Shown here in pieces: positions 26,117-34,654 of a DNA stretch of 64,000 nucleotides; position 1 is the first letter of the stretch, and every line of letters begins with the position of its first letter. Source of the stretch: Arthrobacter sp. PM3. GTDB lineage: Bacteria > Actinomycetota > Actinomycetes > Actinomycetales > Micrococcaceae. The stretch covers positions 2,546,644 to 2,610,643 of the forward strand of contig NZ_CP022314.1 in assembly GCF_003352915.1 (NCBI RefSeq), written 5' to 3'. The notes below the pieces were generated by a model, which had not been told where the DNA came from, did not search any database, and worked only from the letters and a program-made list of their open reading frames with translations. The translations under genes and the position numbers were made by a program.

Positions 26117-26969
26117 ACCGGTCCTTCTGGCCGCGCGGCGCTGGCTGGAACTTCTCCCGTCGAGTGGTGGCATTCCACGTGCCCAGGCGCTGCTCACGAC
26201 GCACAGTCAGTACAGCGACTTGTCGCCCACTCAGTACGCGACAGCACTTAGTTGGTTGCGGGACCTGGAGCTCCTAGGGAAACTCGGATCCCCCATTCCC
26301 CTAGCAAATCTGGTACTTGGCGCGATCTTTGAAAAGGCAGCACCACCCTGGGTTCAGGACGCCGACGAGCTCGTTCAGTCACCGGAAGAATTGCCTACAG
26401 ACATCGTTTCGGCAGGGGAAGTGCTCGGACTCGATGCGAACGGGGTATACGAGCAGCTCGTCACGAGTTGGGGTAAGGTCAACGCGGCTATTCGCGAGCG
26501 GGTTGGTTTTGCGGGCGAAGCAGAGCTCGTCTCGATGCTCAAAGAGAGCGCTGACAGCCGCGTCGACCACGTGTCGACGTGGTCCGATGGGTTCGGATAC
26601 GACATTGCCTTCGCTCAGGGGGCTGCGTCCGCCCACTTGGAGGTGAAGAGTACAACGCGGACTGGACGATTCACTGCCTACCTGTCACGGCACGAGTACA
26701 GGGTGATGCTACGAGACCATCGCTGGGTGCTCGTCATCGTGCGGCTTAGCGCCGACCTCCGCATCGTCGCCGTAGGCTCAGTGCCTCGAGACTGGATTGC
26801 TGCTGCCGTACCACGCGACGCAGGTTCTTTCGGGAGCTGGGCGTCATGCAAGCTCGAGGTGCCCGGCGAGGTAATCGAGGATCGTGTCACGCAGCTTGGA
26901 GTGGATGTGGCCAGCAGACTTCCGCCGTGGCGTACCGTGCAGCCGCGAGCGACCGCTCGGCGAGCCTGA
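26100..26969 (+). CDS. Predicted PD-(D/E)xK (DUF3883-like) nuclease with N-terminal winged helix
   Basis: 289 residues. Residues about 10-85 look like a winged helix (ATALSWLRDLELLGKLGSPI). The C-terminal half has the DUF3883/restriction fold pattern: 'RVGFAGEAELVSMLKE' with Glu, 'DGFGYDIAFAQ' with Asp (about 166), and 'AHLEVKSTTRTG' with Glu-x-Lys (about 180), then 'YLSRHEYRVMLRDHRWVLVI'. These three residues form a plausible metal-binding nuclease centre. GTG 26100 lies inside the end of the helicase gene (17-base overlap), so translation is coupled. It is inferred to be the DNA-cutting subunit served by the SNF2 motor. It shares its domain type, but little sequence, with 19996-20844. Confidence 0.8.
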   Translation: MRLPPEPVLLAARRWLELLPSSGGIPRAQALLTTHSQYSDLSPTQYATALSWLRDLELLGKLGSPIPLANLVLGAIFEKAAPPWVQDADELVQSPEELPTDIVSAGEVLGLDANGVYEQLVTSWGKVNAAIRERVGFAGEAELVSMLKESADSRVDHVSTWSDGFGYDIAFAQGAASAHLEVKSTTRTGRFTAYLSRHEYRVMLRDHRWVLVIVRLSADLRIVAVGSVPRDWIAAAVPRDAGSFGSWASCKLEVPGEVIEDRVTQLGVDVASRLPPWRTVQPRATARRA

Positions 26970-27049
26970 TCCCCGCATTCCGCCGCAGAATCATATGATC
27001 ACGGGGAACTAATGACCACGCCTGGCTAGGCAAGATTAAAAGGAACAAC

Positions 27050-27745
27050 GTGAAACAACCGGCGTGGGATGACCCCGAGACCAAAGCGGGGACCATGATT
27101 CGCGGGGCGCTGTGGCTGCTGCAGGTGGTCGGTGAGGGGCGTACCTTCACAAAGAACGAACTGCGAACGGCTTTTCCCGGCATCTCACAGATCGACAGAC
27201 GGATCCGGGATCTCAGGGACTATGGCTGGATACTACACTCCAGCGCCGAAGACGCATCACTGCTTGCCGAAGATCAGCGGTTCGTGAAGGCTGGCGTGCC
27301 GGTGTGGGACCCACATGAACGCAGGCAGGCTTCGCCCCGAAAGGCGATTTCGAGCAAGGACCGGCAGGCAGTACTTATACGAGACGGGTACATGTGTACA
27401 CTGTGTGGCATCGCGGGCGCTGAGTCTTATCCAGACGACCCCGTAATGACGGCTGTCGTGGCCGTCTCGCGGCGCACTCTCCGAACCTTTGACGGCCGAG
27501 AATCCGAAACGTTTGTGACCGAGTGCAAGCGGTGCACGTCAGGACGGGGGGAATCGCCGATTGACGAGCGCGACGTCCTTTTGGCCGCGGCGGAACTTAG
27601 CCCCCAAGATCGCCGGCGTTTCATTCGGTGGACGGAGCGTGGCCGACGCGGCAGCACCGAGCTCGACCGCGCATGGGCGGCGTACCTGCGGATACCGAGT
27701 GATAGGCGAAAAGGCGTGGCCGGTCAGCTTGGCCGGGAACAGTAA
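27050..27745 (+). CDS. HNH-type endonuclease-like protein
   Basis: 231 residues. N-terminal winged-helix-like region (about 15-75). The C-terminal half carries a zinc-finger nuclease pattern: 'RDGYMCTLCG' (CxxC at about 114-117) and 'FVTECKRCTSGRG' (second CxxC), followed by the helical tail 'LSPQDRRRFIRWTERGRRG' seen in an actinobacterial HNH family next to C5 methyltransferases. The segment where the first catalytic His usually sits reads TAVVAVSRRTL, so the usual His is not obvious and the enzyme may be divergent or inactive. Start GTG 27050 with AAAGGA. It lies 80 bases after the PD-(D/E)xK gene on the same strand and is the last gene of the cluster. Confidence 0.78.
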   Translation: MKQPAWDDPETKAGTMIRGALWLLQVVGEGRTFTKNELRTAFPGISQIDRRIRDLRDYGWILHSSAEDASLLAEDQRFVKAGVPVWDPHERRQASPRKAISSKDRQAVLIRDGYMCTLCGIAGAESYPDDPVMTAVVAVSRRTLRTFDGRESETFVTECKRCTSGRGESPIDERDVLLAAAELSPQDRRRFIRWTERGRRGSTELDRAWAAYLRIPSDRRKGVAGQLGREQ

Positions 27746-28274
27746 AGACAAACGCCCAGAAAATGAAGCCCAAATGACGTGACAAAAACCCGGCGAACGT
27801 CGGAGCCCTGGAAGTGGCCCTTCGACCGGCGAGCGGCATGGTCGCTAGCCGCAGCAAAAGGCGGTCAACTGTTGTTGACAGTCAGCGGCAGCCGGGTCTT
27901 ATCCGGTTCTCGTGCGTCCAGCCTCTGCCGCTCACATGCAGCTCCCGCCTAACGCCCTCAGGCGTGGAACGGAGGCACCCCTAGTCTCGGAGAGCCGCCA
28001 ATACTTACGCCCGCCCGCTTGTTAGGGCTGGTTGCCATGCCTCACGACAGCTCAGTCATGCACCGTCACCGATAATCTGGCTCCATCCGCTTGGTCCTTC
28101 CCTTCGAGCGCCAACGGTCTTGCGCGGAGTGATGAAGAGGCTGAGGAACAGCCCAGTGGGGTCGATCCTCGGCACCCCTGGCTTACCCGTGTTCCGCGCC
28201 GATCGTTTCGCAGGTGGAACTCGAGCGAGACTAACGCGACGAGCACCTTACATTCCTAAGCCCTCGTTGGAACA
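27746..28274. other. Convergent intergenic region, no gene seen
   Basis: 529 bases between two clusters that converge. It contains no frame that looks coding and no clean terminator. The composition returns to G+C-rich in places, and this could be an old junction between separately acquired modules. Confidence 0.45.
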
Positions 28275-31200
28275 TTACCTGAGGCTTCGGAAGAGGTTGA
28301 TGACATGGTTTGGGTTGCGGTCAAGCATGAACATATCGACATAAACCACTCCATCCAGATCGGCGCATTCGTCGTTAATCTGTGCTGTTGCCTTCGTCAG
28401 CCTGTCCGACATCAGGTCAGCTTCTCCTGATTCCAGGGGATGCCGCAGGATCACCGCGATGCGTCCTTCGGCTGCTTTGTCCCACAGTGCGCAGGCGGCG
28501 AAGTCGTTCTCGAGTAGAGAGACGTTGTAGACCGCAGCCCAGTTTTTGATTGCTTGCCGTTGCTTGTCCAGCTCGATGGTCAGATTCCGGCCGTCGAGTA
28601 CTGCTTTCAAGTCTCTGGCTAGACGCCAGTCAAGGAGTGCGTGGTAAGCCATATTCGAATAATCACGCAGGCAGCGGTAGCAGGAAGACGAGCACTCCAC
28701 GGAGTGCTCACCCGCCAGTTCATCCAGGTAGGTGTCAATGTCGGCGAGGTATTCGTGAAGGATCTCGGGTCTTCCCAGGTGGGTGCTGAAGCCCGCGCCG
28801 TTCTCCAAGGTGTCGGCAAGGAAAGCGAACGTGGTTGGCTCGCCGTCCTTTAGCCCGGTAAAAATTCCGGCGTTGAATTCCTGGGATTGAATGTCTAGCT
28901 TCTTCGCAGCCACTGTCCTCATTAGGAAGCTCAGTGAGTACCAAGCAGCTCGGCGGCCTTGAATAGAGTCATACGCGCCGTGTTGTTGAGGCGTTCCGGT
29001 GCTTAGATCTAGCCGTAGCCCCTGAAGCTTGATTTCGGCTGACTGCGGTCCGTAGAACAGGAAGTCCGTCGGTTGAATTGTTCCCAGCGCAGCAGCGATG
29101 GAGGGCTCGGACTGGTCGGTGTGCACCGCACTCGTCCCATCAGGAGCTATGGCTATGTAGCCGCCCCAGTAATCGTTCGGGAGGGCTTGCTTGAACTGGA
29201 AGGATTTGCCGGAGTTGTCATTGATCACATACCGCTTCCCACGGCCCGAATATGCGACTGAACCGGGGAGGGAAACGGGCTGCAGTTTTTGGAGGTCGGC
29301 CACGGCCCGGATAGAGGTCGACTTGGGTGACCAGGAGAAGTTGCCGTCAAAGTCTCGGGGGGTGCCTGCACGATATCCTTTGGGCTCCCGGAGATCGATG
29401 GTACTGAAGATTCCGGGGTCAGCTCCGCACTGTGGGCAAGAGCCGGCCGCGTATACCGAGCCTATTGGTTTTTCTTCCACGTATGCACACTGCCTGCATA
29501 CATCGATTAGTCGTTGGTCACCCAATGCATTGTCTTCAGCCGTAACTGTGCGACCAGCAGGGTAGAAGGAGGCCACTCCGATGACAGGATAAATTTTCCC
29601 GTCGCGCACCAGCTCACTGCCGGGAGCGAACTGGTTAACTGCCATCGCTGCATCGCGGTCGATTACATTGTCCGGCGGCCAGGGGAAAGCGGAGCTTGGT
29701 TTCTTGAGGTAGAGGTCCCGAACCTTTGAGGGGAACCCGAACATCGGCAGGAGGCCGCTTTCGGCCAACCGCTGACTAAGGTCGGAATGGCCGGGGATGT
29801 CACTGAAGGCAACCATGGAAATATCCTCAGCCAGGGAGGCGATACTGGCACGTGCAATGTCCAAGTCATCCTGGCTTAGGTTCGTGTATGTCGCCAAACC
29901 GGCCACCGCCTCCTCAACTGTTGCCCGGTTGTCATTGAGCCATCGACTTAGCAGTGGCTTCACCCTGGCCCAGTCCGATACCAACCCGAACTGGCCATGT
30001 GTGTTGTTACCTAATCCGGAGAATGCGTCATCCTGAGAGAGGGCGTCGGTAAAGCCGATGAATGCACGCCGGAGCGTTTCACTTCTCAGAGCACGTGTAT
30101 AAATTTCGGGACGGTTGAGGGCCAGGTATGGCTGCGGTGTTGGTTCACTGGTGATGAGTTCGGGCCGTCCAAAGTAATACTCATCGTGGCTACGGCCCCT
30201 GCACACGGTGAGTGACACCGCCATGGGCGTCAGACGTCGGCCGGCACGCCCTACGCGCTGCTGGTAGTTGAATCGGGTGGGTGGCATGTTGGCCAAGATG
30301 ACGGAATCGAGGGCGCCAATATCGACGCCAGCTTCCATCGTTGTGGTGACGGAGAGCAGCTCAATCCCGTCGGACTTCTTGTTCTCCGTCTGGTTGAGGA
30401 AAACATTCTGGAACCGGGCTTGCCGGGATTGGGCGGCGAGCCGATCGGTTTGGCCGGTAAGTTCGGCCGCGGTGAGACGGAACTGGCCCTGGCCATAAAT
30501 GGCCTTATGCCCGTAATAATCAAGTTCTGTCCCATGGGCAGTTGCCTCTGGGAGGTCCTTACCGCAGTACGTGCACAGACCGCACCCAAATACCAGGTGT
30601 CGGCGTCGGCAGTTCTGACATGTCCATTCACTGCTGGAGGGCTGGTAGATGGTTGCCATCTCGGCGTGGATGAGAAAGTTGGATACTGCGTCGCCCCATA
30701 CCTTCCGGACCAATGTCTGAACGTCATCAACGTCCATGTCGAACTTCAGCGAGACTGCCTGCCAGAAGGTCTTCAGCTTCCTCGGTGGCGTGTCGGAAAC
30801 GTTTCTCATGCCGGCGAATCGGCGCATTCCTGCAAGGATGCGCAGGCTGGACTGTGCGATGGCAGCCGGAGAGGATGGGACATTCTCAGTGGCGCTGACA
30901 GATCCCACGAGTCCAACCCAACCTAAACCTAGCGACTCATAGTCGCGTCCTACCCCAGAAAATAATCCGTCAATGATTTCCTTCTGCACGTTTTTGTCTA
31001 TGGCACTCTCGAGCTTCTTCTGGGCAGTGGATAGGTCTGTTTTCCGTGCTGGTGAAGGATCCCAGCGGTAGATAGACGACCAGGATGAGGGGACTTTCTC
31101 GTCAGTTTGCTGGAGAGAAGCCGATGGACCGCCGGGATTTGTACCCATCTCCACAAGCCGCTGACTAACACGGTCGGTGAGAACGGGAAGTGAAGGAGAT

Positions 31201-33740
31201 TGAGTAAGTCGGCGGATGGCTTCCGTTTCCGGCACGTCACTCTCAAGGTCCCACACGTCCTGCAGGAGGGTGAATGCGTTCAGATCCTTGGCACGCAGGC
31301 GTTTGATCGCGTCCTTGGACTCTGCGGTCTTCCTTCCGTCGACGAAATGTTCCTTGGCTAACGGAATATCGACTGCAATCTGATCCGTTGCCGCAAGTTC
31401 CGTACGGAGGAGCAACCGCAACAGGTCCTGGTAGTGGCGGAGGCTGATTCCGGAAGATAACTTGGCCGCGTCCTGCCGGCTGTCCGTGAAGACGATGGTT
31501 TTCCGGTTCGCGGGCTCGAGGTCTTGGAGCAGTTCTGTGATGAGCACCTGATTTATTTTTTCGAACCCGGTGCGCATGGCCCGAATGGGTGATCTTTGAC
31601 GTTTCTTGTCTGACGATGCCACTGGCCCATCAGCGGTGTGGGTTACCTCCCAGTCATCGGCGCAATTAGGGCACCGCGTCGGGAACGGCGACAACTGCTC
31701 TGGGTTCCGTTTGAAGACGCCCGAATTTTGGCCGCGCTTGCCTGCTGGTGTGGCCACGTGGAACGTCCAGCCTGTGTGGTCGTTACTTCCGGTCGGACGG
31801 AGCTCGCCCGTCTCGGGCCTGAGGATTGAGCGCCTGAATGCGTACTCTACTTTTTTGCCGTCTGCAGTCCATTCCCGATCCTCCAAATCCGGGTTCTGCT
31901 TCTGCGGCCAGTAAAGAAGGTAGTTATTGGCTGTCCGCTCGAGACCCGCCTGATCGGGTAGATGTTCGATGTCGGACAGGTCTGCCAGCAGGGTTACAGA
32001 CTTTCCCGGTGGCTGGGTCGAACCGGCGGGTACGTACCCTCCCAGGAAGACGTCTCCACAATTTTGGCAGTACAGGAATTCCAGTACTCTGGAGCCGCAT
32101 AGGCACCGGCTGACCGGTTCGGAGTACAGGCGCCCTACAGGACGTGTCGGACTGCGCCCTTCCTGAACTTCAGGGCACGCCGGGTCGGTGCAAGCCCACA
32201 TACCCGGTACGTTGCGGAAGAAAAGATGGCTTCGCAGTAGAGGCCATCTGACCGCGCCTGCCTTCTCCGGAGAGGCTGCAGCAGCTTTTAAGAGCTTCTG
32301 TACTGCCTGTCGGCGCGAATCTTCAGGCAGCGCGGGGAATAGATGATGTTCGATCTGCTTAAGAGACTTCGCCTGCGGTTTTGATTGAGGATCCCCGTTT
32401 TCTGCCAGGAAGAAGACGTTACTCAGGGCACTGGCTCCCGTGAGCTCGTCCGTGTGGCCGGGGACGCCGTCTGGGGTTGCGAATCCCGTTTCCGACAGGT
32501 CTAGAGTCGGATCCTGTGCGCGGATGAGCTGTCCGGAAAGGAAATCAAATGATTCGCGCGGCACACCAAAGAATTCCTCAACGAAGGCCTCGTCCCGGTT
32601 AGATTCCAAGGAGGCTGAGGCGGCGATAACTTGGAACTGGCTGGAGTCTTCGGCCAGTCCGAGCCTCATCTTGAAGTTGCGGATGAGCAGCGCGACTTCT
32701 GTGCCGGCGGTACCTCTGTAGGAGTGCAGTTCATCGACGATGAAAGTGAATCGATGGTCAGAACTGGCTTGAAGCCATTCACGGGTTGAGTCGAAGTACG
32801 GACTGTCACGCTCGCGCAGGAGCAGGACGTTGAGCATCGAATAGTTGGTGATGAGGATGTCGGGGGCAGCGTGGGCCATGTCCCACCTGGAGACCATCTC
32901 AGCTCCGCCAAGATGGGGCATGAAGTACTTAGACTCGTCATCGAGCTGTTGCATCTGGGTACTGCGTTGGTCGATATCTTGAAGATAGGAGCGGAGATTT
33001 CCCACGGCAACTTTATTGTCTACTGCTCCGGTGACGGGCGTTGCCCCGGTGTACCGACCGAAGTAAAAGCGGTGCCCGCGCCTGTTCTTGTCCAACCACG
33101 TCCGGGCCGCGTCACTGTCCAGTGCCTTCCGCAGCCGGATCAGCTGATCATCAACCAGCGCGTTCATCGGATACAAAATGATGGAGCGGACAGCTTTGGT
33201 GCGTCCAGCCTCTGTCTCCCGCTGTGGCACAAACGGACTATCTGCCCCTCTCCACCATGTCGCGACGGATGATCCGTGACCGGTCCAGGAGGTTGATTCG
33301 GCCAAAAGGTTAGAAAGTAGGGGCAGAAGAAAGGCCTCCGTCTTACCTGCACCGGTGCCTGCGGTCACCACCACATTGCGTTTATCCCTTACGGCCGATG
33401 TCAGGGCTGACTCCTGGTGAGTGTACAGGTCCCGACCGGCAGGCACGAGACCGGTCCGGGCGAACTCAACCAAGTCCTTTGAGGCGTGCGCGTGTTGTAC
33501 TGACTCCTCGAAGGACTGCGTGGAGGCCACGTATTCGGGGCGCAGTTCGATGAAGGGTTCCCTGTAGACGCCGTTGTCCTTGTCGAGGATCCGACGTCGT
33601 TCTGCTTCAAGGTTTTCGTCAGCCAGCCCGAACGGTGTGTCGTAATAACGAAAATATGACTCCCGCAAGTGGTCGAACGTCTCCACGATGTCTAAAGGCA
33701 TGATGTCGGCTTTCTGTAGGAACGAGTGGCAGCGTTGCAT
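28275..33740 (-). CDS. Giant DEAD/DEAH helicase with DUF1998 domain (DruE-like)
   Basis: 1,821 residues. The N-terminal helicase core has Walker A TAGTGAGKT (126-134), a DExH box IVDELHSYRG (about 334) and motif VI QQRVGRAGRR. Between the helicase lobes and after them lie several Cys pairs (CLCGS with YCQNCGD, CPNCADDWE, CQNCRRRHLVFGCGLCTYCG, CRQCAYVEE with SCPQCGADPG). The C-terminal DUF1998 signature reads ECSSSCYRCLRDYSN then HALLDWRLA. Size and layout match DruE of Druantia systems rather than DISARM, where helicase and DUF1998 are separate proteins. Last gene of a three-gene operon, 5 bases after the previous stop. Alternative start M14. It is expected to be a nucleic-acid motor acting on phage DNA; the biochemical details are not known to me. 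Confidence 0.88.
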   Translation of the reverse strand: MQRCHSFLQKADIMPLDIVETFDHLRESYFRYYDTPFGLADENLEAERRRILDKDNGVYREPFIELRPEYVASTQSFEESVQHAHASKDLVEFARTGLVPAGRDLYTHQESALTSAVRDKRNVVVTAGTGAGKTEAFLLPLLSNLLAESTSWTGHGSSVATWWRGADSPFVPQRETEAGRTKAVRSIILYPMNALVDDQLIRLRKALDSDAARTWLDKNRRGHRFYFGRYTGATPVTGAVDNKVAVGNLRSYLQDIDQRSTQMQQLDDESKYFMPHLGGAEMVSRWDMAHAAPDILITNYSMLNVLLLRERDSPYFDSTREWLQASSDHRFTFIVDELHSYRGTAGTEVALLIRNFKMRLGLAEDSSQFQVIAASASLESNRDEAFVEEFFGVPRESFDFLSGQLIRAQDPTLDLSETGFATPDGVPGHTDELTGASALSNVFFLAENGDPQSKPQAKSLKQIEHHLFPALPEDSRRQAVQKLLKAAAASPEKAGAVRWPLLRSHLFFRNVPGMWACTDPACPEVQEGRSPTRPVGRLYSEPVSRCLCGSRVLEFLYCQNCGDVFLGGYVPAGSTQPPGKSVTLLADLSDIEHLPDQAGLERTANNYLLYWPQKQNPDLEDREWTADGKKVEYAFRRSILRPETGELRPTGSNDHTGWTFHVATPAGKRGQNSGVFKRNPEQLSPFPTRCPNCADDWEVTHTADGPVASSDKKRQRSPIRAMRTGFEKINQVLITELLQDLEPANRKTIVFTDSRQDAAKLSSGISLRHYQDLLRLLLRTELAATDQIAVDIPLAKEHFVDGRKTAESKDAIKRLRAKDLNAFTLLQDVWDLESDVPETEAIRRLTQSPSLPVLTDRVSQRLVEMGTNPGGPSASLQQTDEKVPSSWSSIYRWDPSPARKTDLSTAQKKLESAIDKNVQKEIIDGLFSGVGRDYESLGLGWVGLVGSVSATENVPSSPAAIAQSSLRILAGMRRFAGMRNVSDTPPRKLKTFWQAVSLKFDMDVDDVQTLVRKVWGDAVSNFLIHAEMATIYQPSSSEWTCQNCRRRHLVFGCGLCTYCGKDLPEATAHGTELDYYGHKAIYGQGQFRLTAAELTGQTDRLAAQSRQARFQNVFLNQTENKKSDGIELLSVTTTMEAGVDIGALDSVILANMPPTRFNYQQRVGRAGRRLTPMAVSLTVCRGRSHDEYYFGRPELITSEPTPQPYLALNRPEIYTRALRSETLRRAFIGFTDALSQDDAFSGLGNNTHGQFGLVSDWARVKPLLSRWLNDNRATVEEAVAGLATYTNLSQDDLDIARASIASLAEDISMVAFSDIPGHSDLSQRLAESGLLPMFGFPSKVRDLYLKKPSSAFPWPPDNVIDRDAAMAVNQFAPGSELVRDGKIYPVIGVASFYPAGRTVTAEDNALGDQRLIDVCRQCAYVEEKPIGSVYAAGSCPQCGADPGIFSTIDLREPKGYRAGTPRDFDGNFSWSPKSTSIRAVADLQKLQPVSLPGSVAYSGRGKRYVINDNSGKSFQFKQALPNDYWGGYIAIAPDGTSAVHTDQSEPSIAAALGTIQPTDFLFYGPQSAEIKLQGLRLDLSTGTPQQHGAYDSIQGRRAAWYSLSFLMRTVAAKKLDIQSQEFNAGIFTGLKDGEPTTFAFLADTLENGAGFSTHLGRPEILHEYLADIDTYLDELAGEHSVECSSSCYRCLRDYSNMAYHALLDWRLARDLKAVLDGRNLTIELDKQRQAIKNWAAVYNVSLLENDFAACALWDKAAEGRIAVILRHPLESGEADLMSDRLTKATAQINDECADLDGVVYVDMFMLDRNPNHVINLFRSLR

Positions 33741-33745
33741 ATGCT

Positions 33746-34654
33746 CTAATGCACTTGCAGGTGTTGGTGAATGGATCGAGCGACGGCTAGAGCAACAGAG
33801 TGGGGTACATTCTCATACGCCCATGCCCCGCCCAGCGACTTGACGGGGCTGACTCCGCTGCACAGGGCCAGTGCTCGCCGGTGTTCCACCGGTAGCGGCA
33901 GGGTCGCATTGACACGGAGTGTCCCGATGGGATCTGCGCTTTCTTCAAGGATCTTCAATTGGAGACACTGCCTGTCCACTTCGGACATGGCCAGGCACAT
34001 ACCTTCGGCATAGCCAACTGAGGACCAGAGCCCTGATGTGAACAACCAGTATTGCCACCGTCCGTTCACCGTTTGCCTGAACAATCCGTCCCGGCGGAAG
34101 GCCTCCACGTGAGTGAACTCCCGTTGGAAGATGTTGAACATCTCAACTGCTGCTCCGTAAGTGTTGGGTCCCGCTGATCGAGGCCCGGGACCGAGCAGAG
34201 GAAGCTCTGCGGCAATGGACAAAGCAGCGCAAGGGAAGAACGACACTCCTGCAGCGCCGGCAACCTCCCTCAGTTCTGCTTCACTGTCGTATTCAAGGAG
34301 AAGGACCCTTGGGTCGCCGAGCGGGGCTGTTCCGGTTTTCGGGGGTCCGACCCTGTGCAGCACAGCTTCCGCTTCGAGCCGGTCTTCTAACTCCGTTGTG
34401 CGTTTGCCGATGACCAATGCAAACGCCGAGGACCCTGGAAGTTGTGTCAACACCGTTGGCCGGATTCGCCATTTGCTCTCCGACCACAACAAATCCAGAT
34501 GCCCCAACACCTCCAAACGTCGCAGATACGCTCGAGCAGCATTCGTTCTGGCATACGGAAGACCGTCCATCAACGCGGCGACTGATGACGTCACGTCAGA
34601 AAGGCGGCCGTGCCCACGAAAACTTAACCACTTTAGGACTAGGTCACCGTCCAT
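33746..34654 (-). CDS. Uncharacterised protein of the DruE-like operon (possible DruG equivalent)
   Basis: 302 residues. The first 60 residues look like a winged helix (ARTNAARAYLRRLEVLGHLD then LLWSESKWRIRPTVLTQL). The rest is a mixed alpha/beta protein ending 'LPVEHRRALALCSG' and 'YENVPHSVALAVARSIHQHL'. I do not recognise a catalytic motif. ATG 34654 has an AGGA site and overlaps the upstream gene by 11 bases; the DruE-like gene starts 5 bases after its stop, so the three proteins are made in step. By position it would match the small accessory protein of a type II Druantia operon, an inference from gene order and size, not from sequence. Confidence 0.72.
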   Translation of the reverse strand: MDGDLVLKWLSFRGHGRLSDVTSSVAALMDGLPYARTNAARAYLRRLEVLGHLDLLWSESKWRIRPTVLTQLPGSSAFALVIGKRTTELEDRLEAEAVLHRVGPPKTGTAPLGDPRVLLLEYDSEAELREVAGAAGVSFFPCAALSIAAELPLLGPGPRSAGPNTYGAAVEMFNIFQREFTHVEAFRRDGLFRQTVNGRWQYWLFTSGLWSSVGYAEGMCLAMSEVDRQCLQLKILEESADPIGTLRVNATLPLPVEHRRALALCSGVSPVKSLGGAWAYENVPHSVALAVARSIHQHLQVH

